A stretch of DNA of 64,000 bases from Gymnorhina tibicen (Eukaryota > Chordata > Aves > Passeriformes > Artamidae). Below are positions 33,410 through 44,900 of the stretch, in pieces. Below the pieces are notes generated by a model. It made no database searches. It had not been told where the DNA came from and saw only the letters and a list, made by a program, of their open reading frames with translations. The DNA lies in NCBI GenBank assembly GCA_013399875.1, contig VXAZ01001749.1:157429-221428 (forward strand), given 5' to 3'. Position 1 is the stretch's first letter. Each line of letters opens with the position of its first letter. Made by a program: the position numbers and the translations under genes.

Positions 33410-34391
33410 NNNNNNNNNNNNNNNNNNNNNNNNNNNNNNNNNNNNNNNNNNNNNNNNNNNNNNNNNNNNNNNNNNNNNNNNNNNNNNNNNNNNNNNNNNN
33501 NNNNNNNNNNNNNNNNNNNNNNNNNNNNNNNNNNNNNNNNNNNNNNNNNNNNNNNNNNNNNNNNNNNNNNNNNNNNNNNNNNNNNNNNNNNNNNNNNNNN
33601 NNNNNNNNNNNNNNNNNNNNNNNNNNNNNNNNNNNNNNNNNNNNNNNNNNNNNNNNNNNNNNNNNNNNNNNNNNNNNNNNNNNNNNNNNNNNNNNNNNNN
33701 NNNNNNNNNNNNNNNNNNNNNNNNNNNNNNNNNNNNNNNNNNNNNNNNNNNNNNNNNNNNNNNNNNNNNNNNNNNNNNNNNNNNNNNNNNNNNNNNNNNN
33801 NNNNNNNNNNNNNNNNNNNNNNNNNNNNNNNNNNNNNNNNNNNNNNNNNNNNNNNNNNNNNNNNNNNNNNNNNNNNNNNNNNNNNNNNNNNNNNNNNNNN
33901 NNNNNNNNNNNNNNNNNNNNNNNNNNNNNNNNNNNNNNNNNNNNNNNNNNNNNNNNNNNNNNNNNNNNNNNNNNNNNNNNNNNNNNNNNNNNNNNNNNNN
34001 NNNNNNNNNNNNNNNNNNNNNNNNNNNNNNNNNNNNNNNNNNNNNNNNNNNNNNNNNNNNNNNNNNNNNNNNNNNNNNNNNNNNNNNNNNNNNNNNNNNN
34101 NNNNNNNNNNNNNNNNNNNNNNNNNNNNNNNNNNNNNNNNNNNNNNNNNNNNNNNNNNNNNNNNNNNNNNNNNNNNNNNNNNNNNNNNNNNNNNNNNNNN
34201 NNNNNNNNNNNNNNNNNNNNNNNNNNNNNNNNNNNNNNNNNNNNNNNNNNNNNNNNNNNNNNNNNNNNNNNNNNNNNNNNNNNNNNNNNNNNNNNNNNNN
34301 NNNNNNNNNNNNNNNNNNNNNNNNNNNNNNNNNNNNNNNNNNNNNNNNNNNNNNNNNNNNNNNNNNNNNNNNNNNNNNNNNNNNNNNNNNN
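33410..34391. other. Assembly gap 1 (982 N)
   Basis: Unresolved bases flanked on both sides by extremely GC-rich sequence (ccgccgcN and Nctgccccccccccccg). By position it hides exon 1 of NDUFAF3 and probably the core of the divergent promoter shared with the mir-191/425-DALRD3 transcript. Confidence 0.95.
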
Positions 34392-35076
34392 CTGCCCCCC
34401 CCCCCCGCCTCCTGCTGCGCTCGGTGAGGCCGGTGGCACTGCGGGCTCAGAGGTACCCTAGGGCAGGGGACCCACGTCCCCCACCTGTGTCACCCACCCG
34501 GGGCCGGCCGTAGCCTGACACTGCGGGGGCCACCGGGAAGCTCCCTGGCAGTGGCGGCAGGGCATTCCCCGCCGCCGTGCCGTGCCGTGCCGGAGGCATC
34601 AGGAATTCCCACAGCCGGCAGCCTTGGCCAGCGCAGGGTCCCAGGGATCCCCGGGCGACACCGCGAGAGCTCCGCATGGGGCCGGTGGGGTTCCCCACGC
34701 GGTTTCAATTCCCCCCCATGGCGGTACCGAGGGCGCCTCGCCGGGGCTGGGAGCTGGGGGCGCTGGCAGCGGCGGGGCCGGACCGGGCCGTGCCGCGCCG
34801 CCTCTGGGCGCAGGTGCCGGGGCAGGTGCCCTCCCTCGGGGACGGCTCGTGTTTCCGGGCCCCGTCGGGGGCTGATGGGCTGGCACTAGTTGCTCCAGCT
34901 CCACCGGGGCTTTGTTCGGAGCCGTTTCCTTTTGGCTCGGCCGTGCCGCCCTCCCCTTGGCACCCGGCCCGCGGCGCGGGGGGAGCCGGCAGCACAACCC
35001 CAGTCTCTGCCGGCACCCCCGGCCACAACGGCCCGGCGGCGGCTCCCACGCATCTCCTCCGCCCCGGTCCCCGCCG
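34392..35076 (+). other. Putative 5' non-coding exon / CpG island of the mir-191/425 host transcript
   Basis: A CpG-dense stretch ends at a strong splice donor, 'ccccgccg|gtaagttgcc' (donor at 35077), upstream of the two microRNA hairpins. In mammals these microRNAs lie in the first intron of long DALRD3 transcripts that start near NDUFAF3. The layout here fits that, so I infer that a non-coding first exon ends at 35076. The 5' end is not visible because of gap 1. Open frames here are GC-driven and show no family. Confidence 0.4.
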
Positions 35077-35165
35077 GTAAGTTGCCCTCTCCCCTCTTGG
35101 CCCACCGACTGCCCTAGGGTCGGGGTGCCATGGCGTGGTGCCCGTGCCCATCCCTCCGTGGCGCC

Positions 35166-35239
35166 AGCGCGGGCAACGGAATCCCAAAAGCAGCTGTCCT
35201 CGCTGTGCCCAGCTGCCCTGGGGTTTCGTTACCCGCGCT
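35166..35239 (+). ncRNA. MIR191: mir-191 precursor hairpin
   Basis: The mature 5p arm at 35174-35196 begins caacggaatcccaaaagcag and agrees with vertebrate miR-191-5p throughout. The 3p arm (about 35212-35233, gctgccctggggtttcgtta) folds back on it, and the stem base agcgcggg (35166-35173) pairs perfectly with cccgcgct (35232-35239). The loop and 3p arm differ from human, as is normal. It lies between the NDUFAF3 and DALRD3 coding regions on the DALRD3 strand, the same position and order (191 before 425) as in mammals, so it is probably processed from an intron of a long DALRD3 transcript. Confidence 0.97.
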
Positions 35240-35660
35240 CGCGCTCCCGCCCCCTCCTCACCCCACACGCCCCCCATCCCTGCCCACCACCCTGTGCTGG
35301 ACGAGAGCCGCGTGTCCCACTCCAACCCCTCCTGGGGCTGGGGCAGCACCTGGGACTACACTGGGAGAAGGGGGGTGTCGGGATGGGGGATCACCGATGC
35401 CCAGCCTCGTTGCTCAGCCCCTGCACCGGGCTGGGGGCTCTTCTGTTTCTTGTGCCTCCAACAGCTAAAAATACTAGCTGGCTTCCTGGGAGAGTATGGG
35501 GAGCATGGCTGCTTGGCCACAGGGTGGATGTGGTCACCTGCACCAGGGTGGTGCAGGCTGTGTGATACTGCCAAACTTCCTGCCCATGCCGGCTTGCCCT
35601 GGCCCCCACAGCACCCCAGTGCCTGCAGGGGTGGGCAGGATCCAACCCCTGGAGAGAGAT

Positions 35661-35737
35661 GGCTTTGGAATGACACGATCACTCCCGCTGAGCGGGCAGC
35701 CAGAGAGCCATCGGGGATGTCGTGTCTGTCCAAAGCT
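35661..35737 (+). ncRNA. MIR425: mir-425 precursor hairpin
   Basis: The 5p arm at 35669-35691 begins aatgacacgatcactcccg and matches human miR-425-5p except for C instead of T at position 20. The 3p arm at 35710-35731 (atcggggatgtcgtgtctgt) is also recognisable. The stem extends outward through ggctttgg / ccaaagct. It lies about 420 bases downstream of mir-191 on the same strand, so the two are presumably one primary transcript, as in mammals. Confidence 0.97.
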
Positions 35738-37190
35738 CTTTCAGCACCTCCGAGAGCCCTCCCCAGGCCACTGCGCTGCCAGGGCCCACGTGGGCGGCCT
35801 GCAGGGACACTCTGGGGATGTAGACAGACCCACCTTGAGTGGTGACACAAGGCCCAGCAAGTTGCCCTGGCCGGGCAGGGGTCCTGGGCAGCTCCTGCCC
35901 TGCGGACAGTCAGCAGTTGGTCTGGTGTGAGCAACGATTCTCAGATCACCTCTTGGCTGTGGGTGGTGCAGGGAGCACCCCACCATGGCATGGCTGGGGG
36001 CCATGTTCCCACTCCTGCCCCCAGGCTGCTTATTCTCATGGGCTGTGGGCTGCAGCCCTGGGGCTCCAGAACTGCCTGAGGAACCCCAAAATGAGTTATT
36101 GCATTCCTAGAAGAGCCCACGCAGCAGGATCTGCCCTCACCCTGCTCCCCCCCTTTTCCGCCATGCACACAAGCCCTGGAGGAACCGGTTTGGGCCCTGC
36201 GGGTAGAGCTCCCCTCCTCCCCCCCTGCCTCCTGCCCCGGGCTCATGGGGAGGGCAGGAAGGGCACGGTAGAGAGAGAGGTCCCTAGCTCCTCAGGATGC
36301 GTGCTGTGGTGGGGTTTGGCGCTTCCTGGATTCCTGCTCCCTGTCAACCAGGCTTGGTGCCATGGGGCTGGGGGTATGCTGGGCCCTTGCCCTGTCCCCA
36401 GTCAGCAGTCCCTGGCACGCTTGTCAGGGAGCTGGCCAGCAGCATGAGCTGTTTGTCAGATCGCTGTGGATCAGCTCAGCTCAGCTCTGCAGGTGCAATC
36501 AACAGCCCGATGGCGTGATCTAATCGCTTCCACTTCCTTCTTTTTGGGGCTGATATGTGGGACACTGCTCATGTGCTGGACAGGAGCAGCCCTCTGGGGC
36601 AGGCCTGGGGGACATCTCAGGGCATGCACCCACAGCTGCTCATAGCTGTGCCATTCAGAGCCCATGCTGGGAGCACACGGGTGCTGCTGGTGCTCTCAGC
36701 CATCATGTCACAGCCCAGCCAAGCCCTGGGGCTCATGCTGGACAGGCTGGACTGGCCAGCCAGGGGCTGCCAGTGACACCATGCCCACACCTGGGGTCTG
36801 CCTCAAACCGTCCACCCCATCCAAACTTCCCACCACTGTTCAAGCTGCTGGACCTGCTCTCAGGGCCCCTTGTTGTCCCCAACAGCCCAGGGACAGTCGG
36901 GCTGTGCTCTGGGCTGGGCTGTGCCCTCAGCTGGGCTGCACTCCCTGCCCCAGGCAGCCCGTTCGTGCCTGGGCCTGTCTGACCCCGGCATGCCTCTGGT
37001 TCCTGCTCCTGCTTGATTCTTGTGGGTTTTAGATCTGGGCATCCCAGTGTTGGAGAAGAGGGGACACCACTCCTATGCACCTCAGGGTGACACTGTGGCC
37101 CTGCTGGAGTGAGGCTGAGCGGGACTGAGACCCTCCCGGGCCATTCGGGGTGCCTGGTTGCAGCCTCCGCCATGGTCCTGACCTGACACA
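35738..37190. other. Spacer between mir-425 and the DALRD3 promoter
   Basis: GC-rich sequence without a convincing exon, repeat or RNA. By inference it is intron of the long host transcript. A plausible acceptor 'tgtgggttttag' ends at about 37032. The overlapping long open frames on both strands are composition artefacts. Confidence 0.45.
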
Positions 37191-37409
37191 ACCATCATGG
37201 CGGTGCCCGCTGCCCGCCACACCCACCATGGTGGCCCCGCGCCCATTCCCCCAAGATGGCCGCCCTGCCCGGTCAACCCGCCCGCGACGAAGATGGCCGC
37301 CCGGGAGCGCCGCGCGCCGCGCCCAACATGGCGGCCGTCTACGGGAATCTGGAGGGCGAGGCGGGATGCTACTTCCGGTCGCAGTGGCGTAAGCGGTGGC
37401 TGGGCTCCC
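37191..37409 (+). promoter_or_regulatory. DALRD3: DALRD3 CpG promoter with YY1-type sites
   Basis: A TATA-less CpG island contains three close copies of the YY1/initiator-like motif AAnATGGCSGCC: at 37253 and 37290 (aagatggccgcc) and 37325 (aacatggcggcc). Weaker relatives lie at about 37195 and 37227. An ETS-type site, acttccgg, is at 37371-37378. This arrangement is typical of housekeeping promoters. Transcription probably starts within the cluster, which decides which of the ATGs are in the mRNA. Confidence 0.65.
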
Positions 37410-37423
37410 ATGGAGATGGGTGA
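37328..37423 (+). other. Overlapping 31-codon upstream ORF
   Basis: The ATG sits in a strong context (aacATGg) inside the 37325 YY1-like motif. The frame runs 31 codons and stops at 37421-37423, past the DALRD3 start at 37410 and in a different frame. If the mRNA includes it, ribosomes using it would bypass the 37410 and 37416 starts. If transcription starts at or after the motif, it is irrelevant. Confidence 0.45.
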
Positions 37424-40400
37424 GGGTCGTCCGGGAGTGGCAGCGACGCTGCGGGCGCTGAACGGGGCGCTGGGGCGGCCCGCCGCGCTCTGGGTGAAGG
37501 AGAGCGGCGCCCGCAACCTGCGCCACCGGGATTTCCTGGCGCCGCGGGCCGCGCTGAGCGCCGCCTTTCCCGGCGGGCAGGTAGGCCGCGGCGGCGCGGG
37601 CAGGCCTCGGTCGGGAGCGGGGATTTGCGGGAACTGTTTGATGGGGCCAGGGGTGGAACTGTCCCGTGCATGTGCAGCCCGTACCCTTCCTCGCCCTCCG
37701 CCCGCAGGTGCCCCCCGAGGCCGTGTCGGCGGTGCCGTCGTTGCGGGGCCCAGCAGTGCTGCCGCTGCGGGTTTGCCGGCAGACGCCGGCGGGGTTGGCG
37801 GTGCAGGTGCGGCGCCCTGAGGCTTTCCAGCGCTTGCTGGGGCCCCTGCCCGGCCCGGCCCCCCCCGCGGCGGGGGCGCGGACAGGCTGCGTGGTGCTGC
37901 ACTGCCCGGCCCTGCACGGCCCCGCTGCCCTGCGGCCCCGCCACCTCCGCTCTGTCCTGCTGGCCGACCACCTGGCCCAGCTGCTGCGTGCCCAGGGGTG
38001 AGTGCCTCTGTCCCGTCCTCCTCCCGGCCCCGTGCCACAGCGCCCGCTGCTCCCACCGCCTGCCTCGCCCTCTCTCGCAGGGTCGGCGTCCGCCTGGTCC
38101 CCGTCCTCACTGAGGAGAGGAGCTGGGATGTCCTGCGGCAGCTCCGCATCTGCTGGCCCTCCGGCTCCGGTGGCTCGTCCCTCACTGACACCGTCTCGGC
38201 CTTGAAGGCAGCACTAGGCCGGTGCCCCTGTGCCACAGCCTGTGAGCAGGGGCCGGGCACAGCCGAGGGTGTCATCTTTAAGGTGCACCTGAAGAGCTTT
38301 GTGGAGCAGCAGGGCTTGGTGGGCTATGACCCCAATCTAGATCTGCTTCTCGGTGAGCCTCACATGTACAACAGCTCAGGTGTGGCAGTGGGGGCTGAAT
38401 GCGTGCAAATAGGCCCGTTTCAGTTGTTTTTTAACAAAAATAAGGGGGGGTTGGACTCAAATTGCTTTACACTCTTATTCCCTTTCAGTCTGGTTTGAGC
38501 CTGGGGCAGACCTGATGGTGTGGGATGGCGGGGGGTGGAGAACCCCACGTCCCACTGTGTCCCTCCTTCTTTCAGTGACGGAGAGGACACTGTGGTCCTT
38601 GGCTGAGCTGCAGGAAGCTGTTCTGCAGTGCCCAGTGAGTGACTGCTCAGCACTGCCTGCCTCTTGCTTCCCAAGTGTCCTTCCCTTCTGCCAGGCAATA
38701 GGATTGAGCTCCCTGTTGTGCTCTGCTGCAGGCCAAAGGCCAGAGCAGTTGCTGCAGCATCATACATGTGGTGAACTGTGAGGAGGAATTCCAGCAGCAG
38801 CAGTTGGATGTGCTCTGGAGGATTTTGGATCCGGGAGCCCACACAGCTTTGCAGGTGAGCAAGAGCAACCTCTGACCCTCCTCAGTGTGGCCCCCAGCAT
38901 CCATCCTTGGCTCAGGACTAGGTTTAGAACAGGGCTGGATTTCACTCAGTTCCCAGCCTCAGCCTCTCTGTCTTTCAGAAACACCTTGTCTGTGGGCCAG
39001 TGAAGGTGACCAACCCCTCATCGCCCATTGGGGCAGACCAGTACTTCCAGTAAGTCGGTGTGCAAGGTACCTGCTGCTTTCTCTCCTGCCAAGGCTCCCT
39101 GTGGGCCACCTCAGCCCACAGTGGGTGGCTCTAAGCGTCTGTGTTTCTCCCAGGCTCCGAAAGCGCCAGATGTATGAGGCCTCCGTGATAAAGTATGGGG
39201 AGCTTGCACAAGGTGAGAGTTTGTTCTGGGGCTCCATGGATGGATGCTGCTCCATCCCACCTTTATTGCTCCCATGAGTCCACAGCCGGGGGGGCTGCTG
39301 TGGGGTGCTCCTTCTCCCCTCCAGAACCGAGCCAGGTGCTGCCCTTGCTTTGGGAAGGCATCTAAACATCCAGGGCACTGGCTCAGAAGCAACTCCTTCC
39401 AGTGGGAGCCAGGGCCAGCGGTGTGGTGGTCCTCAACTACTACCTGGTCCTGGCAGGTGTGTCCTGCCTGGGTGCTGGGGTATCAGTATGTGGGAAAGGA
39501 GCGAGCTGTGCGTGATGGCACCTACATTCTCCACAGATGAGGCCTGGACAGCGGTGATTGATACCCTGACAGTGGCTGCCATCAGGTTTGAGATGCTGAG
39601 CACTGCTCACCGGAGTCAGGTAGGACAGCGGCTTGCATGGAGCCAGGGCTGGCAGGCTGTGGGAACAGCAGAGTGGATCTGTGCTGAGCAGCCTGGATTG
39701 TGACTTCTCCCTGCCCTCAGATCACCCTGGACCTGGAGAACAATAGCATCTCCACAAAGGGAACAAAGAGCGGTGCCTTCGTGATGTACAACTGTGCCCG
39801 GCTGGCCACGCTCTTTGACACCTTCCAGCGGGCTGTGGAGCGGGGTGAGCACCAGCCCCACTACCCTCCTCTCATAGCCACCCTTGGAGCCACAGGGGCT
39901 TTTTTGGGCACAACAGTCTCCCTGCTTTCCAGGCACATATCCACCTCTGCCACCAGTGTCTGAACTGAACTTCTCTTGCCTCCGAGAAGAGGTGAGTGCT
40001 GAGAGAGGGAATGTGGAGATCTCTGCACCCTTGGCTTTGGTGATGGATGCTACTGGCCCAGGAGAATCTGACACTGAGACATGTAATCCCTTCACAGGGC
40101 GAATGGCTCCTGCTCTTTAATTATCTCCTGCCCTTCCCTGAAGTCCTGCAGCAGGCAGCACAGCTGCCCGCACCCTCCAAGGGGATCCGGATCACTGCCA
40201 ACACAGAGACAGTAAGTGCTATGTGCTGTAGCAGATGGATGGTGCTGGATGCTGCTCCAGCAGTCCCAGCCCAGGGCAAAGCTCCATGCCAGCAGGTGCT
40301 GCCCACTGGTGAGCAACACAGGGCTGGTGCTGACAGAATAGATTGCAGTGCCCCTGGGACAGTTCCTGCTGTGCTTGGGGTGGGTAAGGGCCCAAGACCA

Positions 40401-40843
40401 GCCAGAATTCACTGTGCCATGAGAATGTCTTTGCCTTGCAGGTGTGCAAGTTCCTGATCCAGCTCAGCATGGATTTCAGCTCCTACTACAACCGGGTGCA
40501 CATCCTGGGGGTGAGTTGGATGTCCCAGCCTGCAGCCTTGTGGCCCTGCAGTCCTTTTGGGGCTGCACTGCACTTGGGGGGCAGCCATGTGGGGAATGGT
40601 GCCAGCAGTGTGATGTCCCCCTGCCCCAGCCTCCAAGGGTGCACAGGCAGCAATGCCTGCAGGGCCAGCCTGACGAGGGGCAGTTTGGCCACCAGCCCCA
40701 AGCTGCCACCCTTCTCCCTGTAGGAGCCGTTCCCTCACCTCTTTGACCAGATGTTTGCCCGCCTCCAGCTGCTGGGAGCAGTGAGGGATGTGTTCCACAG
40801 TGCACTGGCAACTCTGCACCTCCCTCCTCTCAGCCAGATCTGA
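37410..40843 (+). CDS. DALRD3: DALRD3, DALR anticodon-binding domain-containing protein 3
   Basis: Partner of METTL2 for 3-methylcytidine at position 32 of certain arginine tRNAs (known from human). Thirteen exons: 37410-37580, 37708-37997, 38081-38352, 38576-38634, 38732-38854, 38979-39049, 39154-39212, 39537-39619, 39721-39844, 39933-39991, 40098-40211, 40442-40510, 40724-40843. They total 1614 nt, 537 residues, close to the human 543. Landmarks are [33 protein letters not shown] and the C-terminal DALR-type segment [24 protein letters not shown]. All introns are GT-AG and short. I chose 37410 because it gives a human-like N terminus ([21 protein letters not shown]). In-frame ATGs at 37416, 37293 and 37197 are alternatives. 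It converges on WDR6. Confidence 0.95.
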
Positions 40844-41982
40844 GCCACCCCTGAAGAGCTGTGCCATGGTGTGACAGTCACCTACACACCACATTTTGTG
40901 GGGGAGAACAGGGCACATTCTCCTGGCAGGGTGAGGGGCTTCCCCCAGTGCTAGGCAGGGCACAACTCAGCCCTACGCAGGCGCTTCCCTTCCCATGGCC
41001 CATGGTGTTTGGGAATTGGTCTGTGCTCCCTGCAGCTGTTTCCAGTGTGGGACATAGGTGCCCCTCCACATTCACACCAGCAGAAGGGAAAAAGGGATTG
41101 TGTGGCACCCCCAGAAGCTGGGCTGGGAGTACTGGGGAGGTGGCACCAGGGACCAGTCACCACAAAAAAGCCAGATCACAACTTCACTTCCCTCAAAACT
41201 GTTTATTGAAGGGTGCTCCGTGCTGGCAGGGAGCTCCTGAGGCTCTAGGCTCCCATTGGGCTCTGAGCCAGGCTCCGGTGCTGGGGTCCAATATACTTCT
41301 TGCTGGAGAAATGCTGTGTGTCTGACTTCAGGGTTGGTTGTCCCTCCTTCGGTCTGACTGTCCTGGGTCCTTCTGCTGCACAGGAACAACCCACTTGGCC
41401 TGAGGGGTGTGGCATTTGTGGGCAGCCACCCCTCACACCACAGGGTGCTGCTGTGAGGGTCAGCATCCCTGTGCATTCAGCACCATCCTCAGCAGTGCAG
41501 GGCCAGGACTGTCACACAGGGCCCTGTCTCAGGGCACACAAGGCTGCAGCCCACCATGTGTCACACCAGTGCCTGACCCTTCCTGGCCTCCTGCTGCACT
41601 CAAGCTCCCAGGGCCAGGCTGTGCCCTCCCAAGCAAGGTTCCTCTCTGAGACCAAGACTGGAAAGCTCAGACACGGGTCCCTCACACCTTGGAGAGAAAG
41701 AGCTTCTCCTGGGCAAGGGGGACTGACAACCCCAGTTCTTTACTGCATGGGGAGCCCCAGGCTTGTCGAGGAGGGATCACATCTGCCTTCTTCCCTGAGA
41801 CCACCAGCTTTGAGCACCCCAGCCATGGCTGTGCTGGCCCTAAAGGAGCCAAACATGCCTGACCCCTCAGGACAGGACACATCAGTGTGGAGGCTGGAGG
41901 CAAGGGCCATAGTGATGGGTAGAGCCCAAGTGCAGGGTGCCCTCCAAATACAGGAAGGAACCTGGATGCGTCACTTGGCCCA
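40844..41982. other. Convergent 3'UTRs of DALRD3 and WDR6
   Basis: A spacer of 1139 bases between the two stop codons. WDR6 has a minus-strand AATAAA at 41207-41202, giving it a 3'UTR of about 0.8 kb that covers most of this region. For DALRD3 I see no plus-strand AATAAA, only an AATATA variant at about 41289. If that is used, the two transcripts overlap tail-to-tail. No other gene is seen. Confidence 0.6.
41202..41207 (-). terminator. WDR6: Poly(A) signal of WDR6
   Basis: The plus-strand TTTATT is AATAAA on the minus strand, about 780 bases past the WDR6 stop codon. It is the first such hexamer in that direction. Confidence 0.7.
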
Positions 41983-44900
41983 TTATTGGGGAGCCTCTTG
42001 TGGAGGAGGTTTGGAGGGGGCTGTGCCACACAGCATCTCCAGGCCCTGCCCACAGAGCACGCAGTAGTACCGCAGCTCACCCCCGGACTCCACCACCTCC
42101 CAGCAGTCCAGCTCGGCCAGGTCAGGCACATGGAAGAACATAGTGCTGAGGGGGACCAGCTCGCCCAGGCGCCAGTTCCACAGCGTCAGGCGCTGGTCCA
42201 CTGAGGCAGAGAGCAGCAGGTCTGGCCGCAGCACCCGGATCCCCGTCACATGGGCAGCATGGGCACAGGGCCTGGACACCCGCTCCAGGACCTGCAGGCA
42301 GGTCCCCGCTGCAGCCTCACCCCTGCCCAGGGCCACCTCCAGGAGGCAGACATGGATGGAGCCATCGTCACTGCCGCTGGCCACCAGGTACTGTCCCTCA
42401 GGTGTCTCGCAGATGTGGAGGCTGTTCACTCCACAGCTGTGGGCCATGATGATGACCAGCGGGGTGTCCAGGGCTGGGAAAAAAGGCTCGGTCAGGAGAG
42501 CAACTCTCACCTTGGTCAGAGGGAACAGAAGAGCTGCCAGGCAGCAGCACTCACCCAAGGGCTGCATCTCTCCCTCTGCTTGGTGCAGGGCATCCACCGC
42601 ATCCGTGATGGGGCCAGTGATGTCCCAGAAGGCAATGCTGCCATCAGTGGCTGCACTGCACAGGAGGTGCCTCCTAGAAGAGGGGTGTAGGGGGAGTCTC
42701 CGGCTGCAGCCCTAAGGGTCCCCACTGAGATCCGTGGAAGTGGCAGAACAGCCCCCCAGGATTGACTTCTCCCTTCCCTCTGCCTGCTGAGCTGCCGTCC
42801 CTGGGAGGGCAGACATTTCTCCCCACAGCCCATCGGTTGCAGCCCAGCATTCGGGGCTCACCTCTCCCCTCCTGCCCATGTGTGCAGGAACGCCTCCACC
42901 TTCAGCACACAGCGCTGGTGGTGAAATGACTCTGCCACCAGCACCAACTTCCGAGCAGCCTCCAGCAGCCCAAAGATCCTGTAATGGAGCAGAGGGCAGT
43001 TGGCTGTGGGAGAATAGGAGCTCCTGCCACCACTGCCCCATTTCCCACTGTGCACTGTCCTATGCCCAGCTCAGAGCAGGCCACATCCATGCATCCACAG
43101 CAGCAGCCTCCTGTATGGAGCCCGCTCTGCTGCCATCACCCTGTGATGCGCCAAACCCTGTCACACCCCATGATGGCTCCTCACCGGACTGATCCATCGC
43201 TGCAGGCAGCAGCCAGGAACTTCCAGGGTGTTGGCAGCTGCTTGGTGCTGGTCCCAGGCACAACTGATAGGGACATGTACCTGCAGCAAAGACACAACAC
43301 TCACCAACACCTCTGTGGCCCCATGGAGGTGGGTGGTCCAGGAGAGCAGCCCTGAGCCTTTCCCTAACATCAGAAGCCCCTTGAGGCCCACAGGACACTG
43401 TACACCAGAAATCACACATGAAGCCACACTGGCCCTGTCTGCCTCAGCCTGCGGCTGCACAGAGCAGGTATTCCAGTGGAAGCCTGTGCAGTTCCCAACA
43501 CCCTCCCACACTGTGATCACTACTAACCCTGCCTTGGACAGTCCCTGAGCATCACCTCGTCTCTGGGTCCATCTTGATAAGCTTGTGCCTGTTCTTCTTC
43601 TGCTCCCAGTGCTTGTCCAGACGGTGGGAGGCCACATGGATGACCTGGCAGGCCACACCACTCTCAGACACTGTGTCCCCAGTGCACAGCAGCCGGTAGC
43701 ACTCAATCTGTGCCCGGCCACCTGCAGAGAAGAGCAGGGCAGACAAGCCCTCATCTCCAGGTCCCATGGTGAATGCCAATGTCCTCACACTGGAAATGTG
43801 GTCACTTAGGCGGGCGAGGGGCACGGCTGCCCGAGAGTTCTCACTGAGCACTAGGACACAGGCTGTGGTGTCCTCGCTGCCGGTGACAAACACGTTAAGG
43901 GTGGCACGGCCGGGCACCTCCATGGCCCCCAGGCGTCGCACGCAAGTGATCTCTCGCCCGTGCAGGGATGCCAGCAGCACCTGCTGCTCGCAGGGCTCGG
44001 CCCTGCGGTGGTACAGCATCACATCCCCGGACTTGATAAAGGCGAACACCTCGGCCAAGGGACTGCTGCAGTAGCTCCAGGAGCGGTGCCCACCCCCGCA
44101 GGGGATGCAGTGGAGGTTCTCGCCGGTCCTGCTACTCCACACAACGAAGTTGTCAGCGTGAAAGCCCAGCACACGCAGGTCCCCATCTGAGGCAAACCGC
44201 AGCTCCTCAATCCACTGCAGCCCTTTGCAGGGCCTGTGCTTCCGCAGGACCTCCAGCTGCTGGTCCTGCAGGCGGAGCTGGCGGTAGACACCATCCCGGC
44301 CAGTGCTGTAAATGTAGCCCCTGTGGATGGTCACCGAGGTAACTCCTGTCTTCCCGTGGAGTCCGAAGAGCACTGACAGCGGGGACTCAAGAGAAAGAGC
44401 CCCTTTGTGCAACAAGCAAGAGGGCTCCAACTCATTGCTGGAGTCCTCAACAACCGGGTCAGTGCCACCATTGGCAATGCTAGTGCTTTCTGCAGCCCAC
44501 CCCGAGGAGCTGCTGCAGGGGAAGAGGAGGAGGGAGCCCCGGCGGTCCCCACAGACCAGGAGCCCTTCTTGGGGCAGGAAGGCTGCACAGGTGTGCCAGC
44601 GCTGCTTGCAGGGGGGCAGCAGGTACCGACCCATGAGCTGCACCCAGGGTGCCTGCCCGGGGCGGTGGGTGACGTCCAGCCAGAGCATCTCCCCGTCGGG
44701 CCCGGAGGCCAGAAGGGCAGCAGCGGTGGCGGGGGGCAGCCCGGGGCGGGGGGCCCAGCTCAGCCCGTGCACGGCCCCCTCGAACAGCCTGAGCTTGGCG
44801 GCGGCCTCGGGCCGGCTCAAGGCGAAAAGGAGGAGGCGCCCGTCGCCGCCGGCCACGGCGCAGAGCGTCTCGTCCCGTCCGTGCAGCGGGGCGGCCGCCA

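Noticed and set aside
32549..34513. Very long plus-strand frames across gap 1
   Set aside because: The length comes from N bases read as X. The real coding signal here is NDUFAF3 on the minus strand.
34577..35105. Overlapping GC-rich frames of 110-170 codons on both strands before mir-191
   Set aside because: Repetitive Pro/Gly/Arg composition and frames open in several phases at once, typical of CpG islands. I prefer a non-coding exon.
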